The notes under the pieces: generated by a model
Databases searched by the model: none
What the model was told of the DNA's origin: nothing
What the model saw: the letters and a program-made list of their open reading frames with translations, nothing else
Shown: piece by piece, positions 50,647-62,463 of the stretch
How positions within the stretch are numbered: the stretch's first letter is position 1
Layout: each line of letters begins with the position of its first letter
Source: Erythrobacter litoralis HTCC2594
GTDB taxonomy: Bacteria > Pseudomonadota > Alphaproteobacteria > Sphingomonadales > Sphingomonadaceae
Direction of reading: 5' to 3'
Length of the DNA: 64,000 nt
NCBI RefSeq assembly: GCF_000013005.1
Contig: NC_007722.1
Coordinates: forward strand, 2,051,501-2,115,500
Translations under genes and position numbers: made by a program

Positions 50647-51654
50647 TCACAGCCACTTCCATTTCCAGAAGAAGAACACCTGCAAAGTCAGGATCGCTCC
50701 GCACAGGGAGACCACGATCCAGAAGGCGTCGCCATCTTGTACCCCCGGCATACCGCCGACATTGATGCCGAGCAGGCCGGTCAGGAAGCCGAGCGGCAGA
50801 AAGATCGCGGCGACTATGGTCAGCACGTAATTGGTACGGTCCGACCGGGCGAGCGCGCGGGCGCGCAATTCGTCCATCAGCACCACCGCGCTTTCCTTGC
50901 TGACATCGATATCGTCGAGATAGCGGCGCAAGCGGTCGATCGTTTCGGCGATTTCGCGCCTGTCGTGATCCTCGAACCAGGCCGGCGCATCGCGGCTGAT
51001 CGATTCCAGCGCCACGTGCTGCGGACCCATATGGCGTTTGAGCGCGAGGCAGTTGCGGCGGATCTGCGCGATATGCTCGAGCGTTTCCTCCGCTTCCTCG
51101 TCCAGATCGGCCTCCTCGCACTCGTCGATATGGGCATTCATGTCGACGATCGACTGGTTCATGCGGGTGATCATGTGTTCCGTCAGCGACGTGATAAGGG
51201 CGCCCGCATCGCCCGGCCCGCGCCCGCGGTCGATCCGCGCAAGTGTGTCGCGCGGGGTCTGAAGCGGGTCCTTGCGCAGCGTGATCAGGTGTCTGCCATC
51301 GCTCCAGACCTGCATCGAGACCATGTCCTCCGGCTCCGCGCCGGGATTGAAGTTGATCCCGCGCAGGGTCGCGACCAGCGTATTGCCTTCGCGAAAGGCG
51401 CGCGGCCGGGTGGCATCGCTGGTGAGCAATTCGGCGGTCGGCTCGGGAATCGCCATCCGCTTCTGTAGCCATTCGTAGACACCCCGCTTGTTGCGGCAGA
51501 GGTGCATCCAGAGCACTTCGCCATCCTCGGCTGGCTGCCAATCCTGCACCCCGTCCCAGTCTATCGCCCGGCCACCACCCTTTCCATCGAGGACGCGGGC
51601 GAACAGCAGCGGGGTCGTCGTGGCTTCATCGTCGGCAAGGCGTTTTTCAGGCAT
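50647..51654 (-). CDS. zntB: CorA-family zinc transporter ZntB
   Basis: The 335-residue protein has a large cytoplasmic N-terminal funnel domain, a long helical stalk ([20 protein letters not shown]), and two C-terminal helices. The signature loop after helix 1 reads [11 protein letters not shown], i.e. GIN instead of the Mg-type GMN, as in ZntB. It moves zinc (efflux, or proton-linked uptake in later studies). It stands convergent with the ECF/NrsF pair, which may respond to metals, but no shared control is seen. Confidence 0.88.
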   Translation of the reverse strand: MPEKRLADDEATTTPLLFARVLDGKGGGRAIDWDGVQDWQPAEDGEVLWMHLCRNKRGVYEWLQKRMAIPEPTAELLTSDATRPRAFREGNTLVATLRGINFNPGAEPEDMVSMQVWSDGRHLITLRKDPLQTPRDTLARIDRGRGPGDAGALITSLTEHMITRMNQSIVDMNAHIDECEEADLDEEAEETLEHIAQIRRNCLALKRHMGPQHVALESISRDAPAWFEDHDRREIAETIDRLRRYLDDIDVSKESAVVLMDELRARALARSDRTNYVLTIVAAIFLPLGFLTGLLGINVGGMPGVQDGDAFWIVVSLCGAILTLQVFFFWKWKWL

Positions 51655-51731
51655 CGCACCCTTTCAACGCGCAATTGCGAGCATGCGCAAGCGCCTTTAA
51701 CCTGTCGCAGTTCGTCCCTATAGGATGGCGC

Positions 51732-52874
51732 ATGTCCTCCGTAAGACCTTGGCGCGATATCGAGCGTCGCGAGTGCCGCCAGATCATGGTCGGCGATGTG
51801 CCCGTGGGCGGCGGCGCGCCGATCACGGTGCAGACCATGACCAACACGCCGACCGAAGACGCCGTCGCCACCATCGACCAGATCCGCCGCTGCGAGGATG
51901 CCGGCGCGGACATCATTCGCGTTTCTGTGCCGACGGTCGAGGCCAGCCAGGCGTTCGGCAAGATCACCAAGGCGGCGCGCGTACCGATCGTCGCCGACAT
52001 CCATTTCCACTACAAGCGCGCGCTCGAAGCCGCCGATGCCGGTGCTGCCTGCCTCCGCATCAACCCCGGCAATATCGGCAGCAGCGAGCGCGTGGCCGAA
52101 GTCGTTCGGGCCGCGAAAGCCAATGGCTGCGCGATACGCATCGGCGTAAATGCGGGCAGCCTCGAGAAAGACCTGCTGGAGAAATACGGCGAGCCCTGCC
52201 CCGAGGCGCTCATCGAAAGCGCGCTCGACCATATCAAGCTGCTGCAGGACCACGATTTTCACGAATACAAAGTGGCGGTGAAGGCCTCCGACGTGTTTCT
52301 CGCGGTCGCCGCCTACCATGGGCTGGCCGAGGCCGTGGACTGCCCTTTGCACTTGGGCATCACCGAGGCTGGCGGACTGATCGGTGGTACGGTCAAATCT
52401 TCCATCGGCATGGGCTCGCTGCTGTGGGCCGGGATCGGCGACACGATACGCGTGTCGCTCAGCGCCGAGCCGGAGCAGGAAGTGAAGGTCGGCTACGAAA
52501 TGCTCAAGGCGCTCGGCCTGCGGACGCGCGGCGTGCGCGTCGTCTCCTGCCCCAGCTGTTCGCGCCAAGGGTTCGATGTGATCCGCACGGTCGAAGCGCT
52601 GGAAAAGCGGCTCGAACACATCAAGACGCCGATGAGCCTCTCCGTCCTCGGCTGCGTCGTCAACGGCCCCGGCGAAGCGCGCGAGACCGATATCGGCATC
52701 ACCGGCGGCGGCAAGGGCAAGCACATGGTTTACCTCTCCGGCGTGACCGACCATCATGTCGAGGACACCGATATGCTCGACCACATCGTCAAGCTGGTCG
52801 AGGAGAAAGCCGCCAGGATCGAGGCCGGCGATGATATCGCTTTCGATCCGCATCAAGCCGAAGCTGCCGAGTGA
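51732..52874 (+). CDS. ispG: 4-hydroxy-3-methylbut-2-enyl diphosphate synthase IspG (GcpE)
   Basis: The 380-residue enzyme converts MEcPP to HMBPP in the non-mevalonate isoprenoid pathway. The TIM barrel includes [17 protein letters not shown] and [14 protein letters not shown]. The 4Fe-4S cluster ligands are Cys273 and Cys276 ([10 protein letters not shown]) and Cys308 ([10 protein letters not shown]), with the nearby glutamate of GPGE as fourth ligand. The ATG at 51732 starts the usual [14 protein letters not shown]; the frame is open a little upstream. It overlaps the next gene by GTGA. Confidence 0.96.
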   Translation: MSSVRPWRDIERRECRQIMVGDVPVGGGAPITVQTMTNTPTEDAVATIDQIRRCEDAGADIIRVSVPTVEASQAFGKITKAARVPIVADIHFHYKRALEAADAGAACLRINPGNIGSSERVAEVVRAAKANGCAIRIGVNAGSLEKDLLEKYGEPCPEALIESALDHIKLLQDHDFHEYKVAVKASDVFLAVAAYHGLAEAVDCPLHLGITEAGGLIGGTVKSSIGMGSLLWAGIGDTIRVSLSAEPEQEVKVGYEMLKALGLRTRGVRVVSCPSCSRQGFDVIRTVEALEKRLEHIKTPMSLSVLGCVVNGPGEARETDIGITGGGKGKHMVYLSGVTDHHVEDTDMLDHIVKLVEEKAARIEAGDDIAFDPHQAEAAE

Positions 52875-53386
52875 AGCGCGGAGCGATTTTCGCGGCGGCG
52901 CTGGCGCTGACATCCGTCTCAGTCACGGTTTCGGCGGAAGAGGGCGACACCTCGGATCATCCCGAAGCACGGCTCTACGATGCTTCGATCGATGCGACCG
53001 ACGCAGTCAATGTCGCCATGGCGCGCGCGGCCGAGCGACAGGTCAATGTCCTGATCGTACTCGGTGCCAACTGGTGCCATGACAGTCGGGCCTTTGCGGG
53101 TTGGACCGAGACTGACCGCATCGGCGGGTTGATCCGCGATAGGTTCGAGCTCGTCTTCGTCAATGTCGGCATGCCGCAATCGGGCGACGGCCATAACGCC
53201 CACATCATGCGGCGCTTCCGGATAGAAGAGCAGACGGGCACGCCGATGATACTGGTCGTAACCCCCGACGGGACCCTGCTCAACCGCGACACCGCGCAAA
53301 GCTGGCGCAACACTGCTAGCCGCAGCGAGGACGAGATCTACGACGAGCTGGCGATGCTCGCCACGACCGAGATCGCGACGGAGTAA
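52871..53386 (+). CDS. Exported thioredoxin-like protein with NWCHDS active-site loop
   Basis: The 171-residue protein has a signal peptide ([20 protein letters not shown], then SAEE). A thioredoxin-like fold follows with [18 protein letters not shown], in which the usual CxxC is replaced by Cys-His-Asp-Ser, and the cis-Pro segment [16 protein letters not shown]. With a single active-site cysteine it is not a normal disulfide oxidoreductase; a chaperone, thiol-isomerase-like or peroxidase role is possible. It starts at GTG on the ispG stop and ends just before the HDAC-like gene. Confidence 0.8.
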   Translation: MKRGAIFAAALALTSVSVTVSAEEGDTSDHPEARLYDASIDATDAVNVAMARAAERQVNVLIVLGANWCHDSRAFAGWTETDRIGGLIRDRFELVFVNVGMPQSGDGHNAHIMRRFRIEEQTGTPMILVVTPDGTLLNRDTAQSWRNTASRSEDEIYDELAMLATTEIATE

Positions 53387-53389
53387 GCC

Positions 53390-54343
53390 CTGCTCCACGT
53401 CGTCCACCACGCAGATTACATGGCGCCGCGCCCCGAACGCGGCACCTTCAAGTTCGACAAATATTTCCTCGTTATGGAAGCGCTGCGGGCGAGCGGCGAG
53501 CCGATCACCGAACACGCGCCCGAGCCGATGCCGCGCCAATGGCTGGAGGCAGTGCATTGCCCGGAATATGTCGAGCAAGTCTTCACCGCCAGCGTGCCCC
53601 GCGAAAAGGAGCGGCGGATCGGGTTTCCCGTCACCGCGCATATCGCCAGCCGTGTGCGCCACACCAATGGCGGTACCTGGCTGGCAGCGCAGCTGGCGAT
53701 GGAGCACGGCTATGCCGCCAACAGCGCGGCGGGAAGCCATCATGCGCTGTTCGATACCGGGGCGGGTTACTGCGTGTTCAACGATCTCGCCGTTGCCGCC
53801 AACCGCCTGATCGCCGAGGGCGATGCGAAGCGCGTGCTGGTCGTCGATCTCGACGTCCACCAGGGCGATGGCACCGCCAGCCTCACCGCCTTGCGCGACG
53901 ATATCGTCACCTTCTCCATGCATGCGGAAAAGAACTTCCCCGTCCGCAAGGCCCGCTCGAACCATGACGTGGCATTGCCGGACGGGATGGAGGATGTGGC
54001 GTATCTGGAGACGCTGGCCGAGCACCTGCCTCGGCTGCTGGATGATGTCGCGCCCGATATCGTGCTCTACCAGGCCGGGGTCGATCCGCACGAGGACGAC
54101 AAGCTCGGTCGCCTCAATCTCACCAGCGAAGGCCTGGACGAACGTGATCGTTTTGTCGTGCGTGAGGTGCGCCGGCGTGGTCTGCCCATCGCCAGCGCGC
54201 TTGGCGGTGGCTATGGCGAGGACCAGCGCGAGGTCGGCGCGCGCCATGCCCGGTCGATGCTCGCCATGGCGGCGGAAAACCGCAAGCATCCACGGCCGCA
54301 GACTGCTAGGGCGAGATCGCAATCGCAGGAGACAGCGTCATGA
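53390..54343 (+). CDS. Histone deacetylase-family amidohydrolase, probable CTG start
   Basis: The protein (317 residues from CTG 53390) belongs to the HDAC/acetylpolyamine amidohydrolase superfamily. Zinc and charge-relay residues are visible in AGSHHALFDTGAGYCVFNDL, VVDLDVHQGDGTA and AGVDPHEDDKLGRL. It should remove acetyl groups from small amines or proteins, or act in acetoin-type metabolism. A start at ATG 53420 loses the usual first strand; the codons before it read LLHVVHHADYM, which matches the family N-terminus. CTG 53390 has GGAG six bases upstream, making it the likely start. Confidence 0.85.
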   Translation: MLHVVHHADYMAPRPERGTFKFDKYFLVMEALRASGEPITEHAPEPMPRQWLEAVHCPEYVEQVFTASVPREKERRIGFPVTAHIASRVRHTNGGTWLAAQLAMEHGYAANSAAGSHHALFDTGAGYCVFNDLAVAANRLIAEGDAKRVLVVDLDVHQGDGTASLTALRDDIVTFSMHAEKNFPVRKARSNHDVALPDGMEDVAYLETLAEHLPRLLDDVAPDIVLYQAGVDPHEDDKLGRLNLTSEGLDERDRFVVREVRRRGLPIASALGGGYGEDQREVGARHARSMLAMAAENRKHPRPQTARARSQSQETAS

Positions 54344-55794
54344 GCGAGCAAATGGAAACGGATTATTTGATCGTCGGCGCGGGTGCGGTCGGCCTCGCCT
54401 TTGCCGACAGCCTGATCGCGCTCGATCCGGATTGCCATGTCACTTTCGTGGACAAGCACGCCAAGCCAGGCGGGCACTGGAACGACGCCTACAGCTTTGT
54501 GGCCCTGCACCAGCCGAGTGCGACCTATGGCGTCAATTCGATGGAATTCCCGAACGAGCGGATCGACGAACATGGGCCCAACAAGGGCCTGTTCGCGCTC
54601 GCCAGCGGGACCGAGGTGCTGGCCTATTTCGAAGCGGTGATGAACACCAGGCTGCTGCCGACGGGACGCGTCGCCTACCACCGCCTGAGCGAGTATCAGG
54701 GCACGGACGAGGACGGCGTGGCGACGATCGTCTCGATCCTCAACGGCGAGGAAACCCGGGTCGGGATCCGCAGGAAACTGGTCGATGCGACCTTCTACCA
54801 GACCTCGGTGCCGTCGACCCACAGGCGCAATTTCAGCGAGGCCGACGGCGTCGAGGTCGTCCCGCCCGGCGACCTGCCGAAGCTCTGGAAGCGCGGTGCC
54901 GACCTGCCAGAACACTACGTCATCCTCGGCGCGGGCAAGACGGCGATGGATACCGGCGTCTGGCTGATCGAAGCCGGCGTGAAGCCCGATGCCATCAGCT
55001 GGGTCCGCCCGCGCGAAAGCTGGCTGTGGAACCGGAAATATACCCAGCCCGGCGAGCAGTTCATCGAAGATGCGATGGACATGCAGATCGCCATGCTGCG
55101 TGCCGCGACGAAGGCCACGGACGGTCCGGACCTGATGCGGATCATGGGCGAAGATGGCTATTACCTGCGTATCGACGAGAGCATCGAGCCGGAAATGATG
55201 CACTTCGCCACAATCAGCCAGGGCGAGATCGATATCCTGCGGCAGATCACCAACGTGATCCGCAAGGGACGCGTCACAAGGATCGCACCGGGCACGATAT
55301 CATTCGGCGACGCTAGCGTCGAAGTGCCCGAGAACACGCTCTTCATCGACTGCACCGCCTCGGCCGTGCCGTTCGAGCAGCGCAAGAACACCGGGCCGCA
55401 GTTCCGCGGCGACACCATCGTGCTGCAGCCGATCTTCGTGCCGCTGGTCACGCTGAGCGCCGCACTGACGGCATTCTTCGAGGTTCATTTCGACGACGAC
55501 GACACGAAGAACCTGATGGGCGCGCCGGGCCCGCTGACCGATACCCCCACAACCTTCCCGGCGAGCCAGATGGTCAACTTCATGAACCGCGGGGCATGGT
55601 CGCAAAATCCCGACGTGATGAAGTTCCTCGCGACGTCGCGGCTCGATGTCGCCAGCGGAACGATTGCGAAACTGATGGCCGAGAACAGCCCGAAGCTCGC
55701 CAAATTGCAGGAGTTTCGCGAGGCTGCGCAGGAATGCATGCCAGCGCTGATAAAGCTTGGTGTGGCTGCCAAGGCGATCCACGAGCAAACCTAG
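54340..55794 (+). CDS. FAD/NAD(P)-binding oxidoreductase (flavin-monooxygenase-like)
   Basis: The 484-residue protein has an N-terminal Rossmann FAD motif (DYLIVGAGAVGLAFADSLIA) with GGHWNDAYSF, and a second dinucleotide motif (HYVILGAGKTAMDTGVWLIE). The pattern resembles flavin-containing monooxygenases, but the FMO signature FxGxxxHxxxY/F is not clear. Substrate unknown. It is coupled by ATGA to the HDAC-like gene, so the ispG, thioredoxin-like, HDAC-like and flavoprotein genes form one overlapping operon. Confidence 0.82.
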   Translation: MSEQMETDYLIVGAGAVGLAFADSLIALDPDCHVTFVDKHAKPGGHWNDAYSFVALHQPSATYGVNSMEFPNERIDEHGPNKGLFALASGTEVLAYFEAVMNTRLLPTGRVAYHRLSEYQGTDEDGVATIVSILNGEETRVGIRRKLVDATFYQTSVPSTHRRNFSEADGVEVVPPGDLPKLWKRGADLPEHYVILGAGKTAMDTGVWLIEAGVKPDAISWVRPRESWLWNRKYTQPGEQFIEDAMDMQIAMLRAATKATDGPDLMRIMGEDGYYLRIDESIEPEMMHFATISQGEIDILRQITNVIRKGRVTRIAPGTISFGDASVEVPENTLFIDCTASAVPFEQRKNTGPQFRGDTIVLQPIFVPLVTLSAALTAFFEVHFDDDDTKNLMGAPGPLTDTPTTFPASQMVNFMNRGAWSQNPDVMKFLATSRLDVASGTIAKLMAENSPKLAKLQEFREAAQECMPALIKLGVAAKAIHEQT

Positions 55795-55799
55795 CGGCC

Positions 55800-55824
55800 G
55801 GAACCAAGCCCTATTCACACTGTT
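55800..55824 (+). promoter_or_regulatory. EcfG-like promoter upstream of an L,D-transpeptidase
   Basis: GGAAC at 55800-55804, 16 bases, then TGTT at 55821-55824. It fits GGAAC-N16-(C)GTT with a T in the first -10 base, the same variant as the kinase promoter at 25807-25831. It lies 28 bases before the ATG at 55853. Confidence 0.5.
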
Positions 55825-55852
55825 GCCAGCATTATTGTAGTATAGGCCGACC

Positions 55853-56566
55853 ATGGACCGCCGAACCCTCCTGAAGACCACGCTCGCGACCGGCGCACTC
55901 GCCGCAATGCCGGCGCGCATCTTTGCGCAGCCCGCGGCCGGAACTGTGCGCGAACGCAAGCTGTTCGCGCTCGCCAAGGAGCAGCTCGACAAGGCCGGCG
56001 ACGTCATTTGGAAGAAGGACATCGTCGGGATCGCCGATTTCGGGCTACGTTCCGACGTGCCGCGTTTCCACTTCGTCAATCTCGACCGGCAGGAAGTGAA
56101 GAGCTACCTCGTCAGTCACGGCACCGGCTCGGACCCGGAACACGATGGCTGGCTCAATTCCTACTCCAACGTCGAAGGCTCCAACGCTACCAGCAAGGGC
56201 GCTTACATCACGTGGGAATGGTACAAGGGCCGCTACGGCACCTCGGTGCGCCTGGGCGGCCTCGACCCGACCAACGACAACGCGCTGCGCCGGTATATCG
56301 TGATGCACCGCGCGTCCTATGCCGAGCCCGAGCATATCGAACGCTGGGGGCGCCTCGGTCGCTCCAACGGCTGCTTCGCCATGGGCGAGGAGCAATTCCG
56401 CATCGCCTTGCTCAACCTGTCGGGCGGGCGACTGCTTTACGCCGACAGCCTTGGTTTCGCGGAAGACGGCAACACGGTGACGAAGCCCGAACCGCCAAAG
56501 GATCTGGAACTGCTCACGCCGGAGCGCGCGACCGGCGAGGATCGCCTCAATCCCGGCGTCTACTAG
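55853..56566 (+). CDS. Murein L,D-transpeptidase catalytic-domain protein (YkuD_2-type), probable Tat export
   Basis: The 237-residue protein opens MDRRTLLKTTLATGALAAMP, a twin-arginine-type signal followed by an AQ cut site. The catalytic domain shows VSHGTGSDPEHDGWLNSYS and the active-site segment GRSNGCFAM with the nucleophile cysteine. It should form 3-3 cross-links or otherwise remodel peptidoglycan in the periplasm. Its promoter resembles the EcfG type, suggesting stress control. It converges on a second, unrelated L,D-transpeptidase. Confidence 0.85.
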   Translation: MDRRTLLKTTLATGALAAMPARIFAQPAAGTVRERKLFALAKEQLDKAGDVIWKKDIVGIADFGLRSDVPRFHFVNLDRQEVKSYLVSHGTGSDPEHDGWLNSYSNVEGSNATSKGAYITWEWYKGRYGTSVRLGGLDPTNDNALRRYIVMHRASYAEPEHIERWGRLGRSNGCFAMGEEQFRIALLNLSGGRLLYADSLGFAEDGNTVTKPEPPKDLELLTPERATGEDRLNPGVY

Positions 56567-56572
56567 CGCGTA

Positions 56573-57994
56573 CTAAGGCGCGGAAACGCGCGGGTCGTCT
56601 TCGATCACGATCACCTGTTCGTCGGTCACGCGGCTGCGATTGGCAACGCGCGGCGCATCGAACGCCGCCTTCACCGCATCGTCGCGTCCGTAAAGGTCCT
56701 TGAACGTCGAGAGCTTGCCGTCGATGTCCGTCGCCATGGTGAAATAGGTGATATAGACCGGCATCTTCTTCTCGAACCCGACCCGCGTATATTCACCGCT
56801 GTTGAGCAGTTCCACGCCCTCGTCCGCCGTCAGGCCCGCCTGAAGGATCGAGAGCGTCAGCGCCAGTTCGGTCGCCCGCTCGGTGCGGATGCAGCCGTGG
56901 CTGAGCGCCCGGTTGCTGGTGCCGAACAAATTGCGGCTCGGCGTGTCGTGCAGGAAGATCGCGTGCCTGTTCGGCATGTCGAGCTTCATCCGGCCGAGCG
57001 AATTGGTCGGCCCGGGCTGCTGGACCACGGTGACCCAGCCATTGGCACCCTTGGTCGCCTTGTAGCCCTTGGCCCGCGCCCAGCCGGGATTGTTGAGCAC
57101 TTTCGCGCCCAGCCCTTCACCCTTCACGATGCTTTGCGGTACCGTCCAGGTCGGATTGAGGATCACGCCCTCCACCACTTCGGCAAGCTGCGGGGTCGCC
57201 GTGCGCCCCGGCTTGCCGACGATCGTCTTGTAGGTGCGCACGATCTTGTCGTTGACGGTCAGACGCAGCTGATATTCCGGCACATTGGTCATCAGGTACT
57301 GCCCGCCAAGATCGCGCGGGAGCCAGCGCCATCGATCCATATTGGCCCGGATCAGTTTGAAACGTTCGGACCCCTTCTCGGCCTTGGCTAGAGCCTGCTT
57401 GAGCGCGGCATAGTCGGGATGCAGCGGCGCTACGCTTTCGAGCGCTGCGGTGAGGTCACCGCTTTCGAGCGCCGCTTTCATCACCGTACCGGAACGATAC
57501 CGATCGGCATCCGGGTCCATCACGAACCATTGCTTGCGGCCGTCCATCGGCGTGCGGCCATCGCGCATGTCCTCGACAAGCCACACGAAGCGCTTGCTGG
57601 CTTCCGCGCTCAGCGCGATGCCTTCACCCTGCGCGAGCGCGGCGCGAAGTCCGGGCAGGTCGTAATCCTGCGGGTCGAGGCCGTGGGCCCCGATCCCTTC
57701 GATCAATGCGGCCAGCTGCTCGGCCTGCGCCGCCGTCCAGCTCTGCATCTCGGGATCGATCTGCTGGATCGTCTGGAATTCGCCGTCGAAGGCCTCTTCG
57801 ACAGATCCCTGCGTAGGCGCATCGTATTCGGGATCGCCCGCTTGCTGCGGCTGCGATCCGACTTCCGCCGGCTGTTCTTGTGCCGGAGTGCTCGGCAGAA
57901 GGTTCTCGGGCTCGGCCTGCTGTGCGCCGAGGCTCGTCGGCAGGGCCAGGCCCGCGCCGAGCAAAAGGAGAGATTTCAAAGCAGTCGCATGCAT
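56573..57994 (-). CDS. YcbB/LdtD-like L,D-transpeptidase
   Basis: The 473-residue exported protein has a signal peptide (SLLLLGAGLALPTSLGAQ), a long N-terminal helical domain with substrate-binding look (RFVWLVEDMRDGRTPMDGRK), and a YkuD domain with IFLHDTPSRNLFGTSNRAL followed by SHGCIR, which carries the catalytic histidine and cysteine. The peptidoglycan-binding-like insertion is typical of LdtD/YcbB. I chose ATG 57994 because it starts the signal peptide; 58027 is also in frame. It stands seven bases from the other transpeptidase's stop. Confidence 0.9.
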   Translation of the reverse strand: MHATALKSLLLLGAGLALPTSLGAQQAEPENLLPSTPAQEQPAEVGSQPQQAGDPEYDAPTQGSVEEAFDGEFQTIQQIDPEMQSWTAAQAEQLAALIEGIGAHGLDPQDYDLPGLRAALAQGEGIALSAEASKRFVWLVEDMRDGRTPMDGRKQWFVMDPDADRYRSGTVMKAALESGDLTAALESVAPLHPDYAALKQALAKAEKGSERFKLIRANMDRWRWLPRDLGGQYLMTNVPEYQLRLTVNDKIVRTYKTIVGKPGRTATPQLAEVVEGVILNPTWTVPQSIVKGEGLGAKVLNNPGWARAKGYKATKGANGWVTVVQQPGPTNSLGRMKLDMPNRHAIFLHDTPSRNLFGTSNRALSHGCIRTERATELALTLSILQAGLTADEGVELLNSGEYTRVGFEKKMPVYITYFTMATDIDGKLSTFKDLYGRDDAVKAAFDAPRVANRSRVTDEQVIVIEDDPRVSAP

Positions 57995-58149
57995 AGTCCA
58001 AGTCCACCCAAGTCGCCGCACATCCATATCCGGTGCGGCCAGCGGCGATTTTGCCGCAATACCGATGCTGCATCAAGCACACACGCTTTCCGCAGCCTGA
58101 ATTGCAGGAGCGGCGTGACGCGGTCGCCACGCCGCACTAGAGCGCAGTG

Positions 58150-59031
58150 ATGGACCGCGACCATCCGCTGCTGCCGTTTCTGTTGACGTTCGCGGGCGTC
58201 GGCATGCTGTCGCTGATGGACGCCTTCATGAAGAGCGCGTCGCTGGCGGCGGGGGCCTACAGCGCGGCGGTGCTGAGAGCGGTCATGGGAACGGCGCTCA
58301 TTGCGCCCATCTGGTTGATTGCCGGTGGGAAATGGCCGTCCAACTTCGTCCTCAAGTTTCACCTGCTCCGCGGCACAGTCTCGGGCATTATGGCGCTGAG
58401 CTTTTTCTATGCGCTGACCAAGCTGCCGATTGCGGAGGCGATCGCGATTTCCTTCGTCGCCCCGCTGATCGCACTGTACCTCGCCGCGATCCTGCTGGGC
58501 GAGCAGATCAGGCGCAAGGCGATCTTTGCGTCGGTGCTGGGATTTGCGGGCACGCTGGTGATCGTCGGCGGCAAGATCGGGCGTGAGCAGGCAAGCGAAG
58601 ACATGTGGCTCGGCCTCGGCGCATTGCTGTTCTCGGCCATGCTCTATGCCTGGAACTTCATCATCATCCGCCAGCAATCGCAGCTGGCTAAACCGCTGGA
58701 AATTGCCAGTTTCCATAGCGGTGTTTCCGCCGTCGTGCTGGGATTGGCCGCACCCTGGTTTCTCATTCTGCCTGGAACCGAAGTGCTGGCCGACATCGGC
58801 TGGGCGGCGCTTCTGACGGTTACGGCGGCCATGGCCCTCGCCTGGGCCTATGCCCGCGCCGAAGCGCAGGCGCTCGTGCCGATCGAATATTCCGGATTCC
58901 TGTGGGCGGCTCTGTTCGGCTGGCTGTTCTTCGCCGAGCAAGTGACATTGCCGACCGTTGCGGGCACGCTGCTGATCGTCGCCGGGTGCTGGATCGCGGC
59001 GCGCGCGCCGACCGAACAGGCGGCAATCTGA
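58150..59031 (+). CDS. EamA/DMT-family transporter
   Basis: The 293-residue membrane protein has ten helices in two EamA repeats, for example YSAAVLRAVMGTALIAPIWL and, in the second half, ALAWAYARAEAQALVPIEYS. The phrase IAEAIAISFVAPLIALYLAA is typical of drug/metabolite exporters. The substrate is unknown. The ATG at 58150 is preferred over an overlapping GTG at 58147. acnA begins 125 bases later. Confidence 0.88.
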   Translation: MDRDHPLLPFLLTFAGVGMLSLMDAFMKSASLAAGAYSAAVLRAVMGTALIAPIWLIAGGKWPSNFVLKFHLLRGTVSGIMALSFFYALTKLPIAEAIAISFVAPLIALYLAAILLGEQIRRKAIFASVLGFAGTLVIVGGKIGREQASEDMWLGLGALLFSAMLYAWNFIIIRQQSQLAKPLEIASFHSGVSAVVLGLAAPWFLILPGTEVLADIGWAALLTVTAAMALAWAYARAEAQALVPIEYSGFLWAALFGWLFFAEQVTLPTVAGTLLIVAGCWIAARAPTEQAAI

Positions 59032-59156
59032 GGCCATATTCGCATGGTCCGCCCCTTGACCTGAGCCGCGCAAAAGCGCAGGTGCGCGAGGAAATTCAAG
59101 GGCGAAGCGCGCAGCCTCGCGCCGCCTTTTCAAAAGCTCGATGAAAGGACCCCCGG

Positions 59157-61832
<2,676 letters not shown>

Positions 61833-61857
61833 CCGACACCGTTAACGCACGATCCAT

Positions 61858-61887
61858 CCTCTCCTGCGCACAATAGTGCAGGAGAGG
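61858..61887 (+). promoter_or_regulatory. Hairpin over the rhodanese ribosome binding site
   Basis: CCTCTCCTGC (61858-61867) pairs perfectly with GCAGGAGAGG (61878-61887). The second arm contains AGGAGAGG, a strong Shine-Dalgarno for the ATG at 61897, and a spare AGAGGA copy follows at 61888. The fold could therefore hide or expose the ribosome site. Confidence 0.6.
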
Positions 61888-61896
61888 AGAGGACCG

Positions 61897-62409
61897 ATGC
61901 GCAGTCTCATCGTCACCGCGATGGCCATTGCCATTCTCGGCGCGACACCGGCATTCGCGCAAGGCGCGCCTGTCAACCCGCAGATCGATTACTCCGGCTT
62001 CATGCAATTGACGCTGGAGGTGGCTCCCTATCGCGAGACGCGGCGCGTATCGCTCGACGATTTTATGGGCAAGGCAGGCGATGAGGGGGCCATCATTCTC
62101 GATACGCGCAGTGCGGAGGCCTTCAGCCAAGGTCATCTGAAAGGCGCGATCAACTTGCCGTTCTCTGACTTCACCGAAGAGAAGCTTGCCAAGGTTCTCG
62201 GTGCAAATACCTCCAGGCCCATCCTGATCTATTGCAACAACAACTTTTCCGACGGTGTTGCACCCGTCGCGACGAAGCGCGCACCGCTTGCGCTCAACAT
62301 CCCGACCTTCATCAACCTCTACGGCTATGGCTACACCAATATCTGGGAGCTGGCCGATGTGGTGAAGATCGCCGAGGTCGAGTGGGTCACGTCTTCCAGC
62401 CAAACATAA
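61897..62409 (+). CDS. Periplasmic rhodanese-domain protein
   Basis: The 170-residue protein has a signal peptide (SLIVTAMAIAILGATPAFAQ) and a single rhodanese domain: AIILDTRSAEAFSQGHLKGA, and the loop ILIYCNNNFSDG with the catalytic cysteine. The active-site loop has about six residues, as in typical sulfurtransferases. A sulfur-transfer or thiol role in the periplasm is inferred. The start at 61897 lies after a ribosome site that can fold into a hairpin. Confidence 0.85.
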   Translation: MRSLIVTAMAIAILGATPAFAQGAPVNPQIDYSGFMQLTLEVAPYRETRRVSLDDFMGKAGDEGAIILDTRSAEAFSQGHLKGAINLPFSDFTEEKLAKVLGANTSRPILIYCNNNFSDGVAPVATKRAPLALNIPTFINLYGYGYTNIWELADVVKIAEVEWVTSSSQT

Positions 62410-62413
62410 AAAG

Positions 62414-62442
62414 GGGGCGCGATCCCGATGGAATCGCGCCCC
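62414..62442. terminator. Bidirectional terminator between the rhodanese and Ser-rich genes
   Basis: GGGGCGCGAT (62414-62423) pairs perfectly with ATCGCGCCCC (62433-62442). On the minus strand it runs into CTTTTT, so it is a full intrinsic terminator for the Ser-rich gene ending at 62464; it can also close the rhodanese transcript. Confidence 0.85.
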
Positions 62443-62463
62443 TGCTTTGGAACGGCAGTCTTG

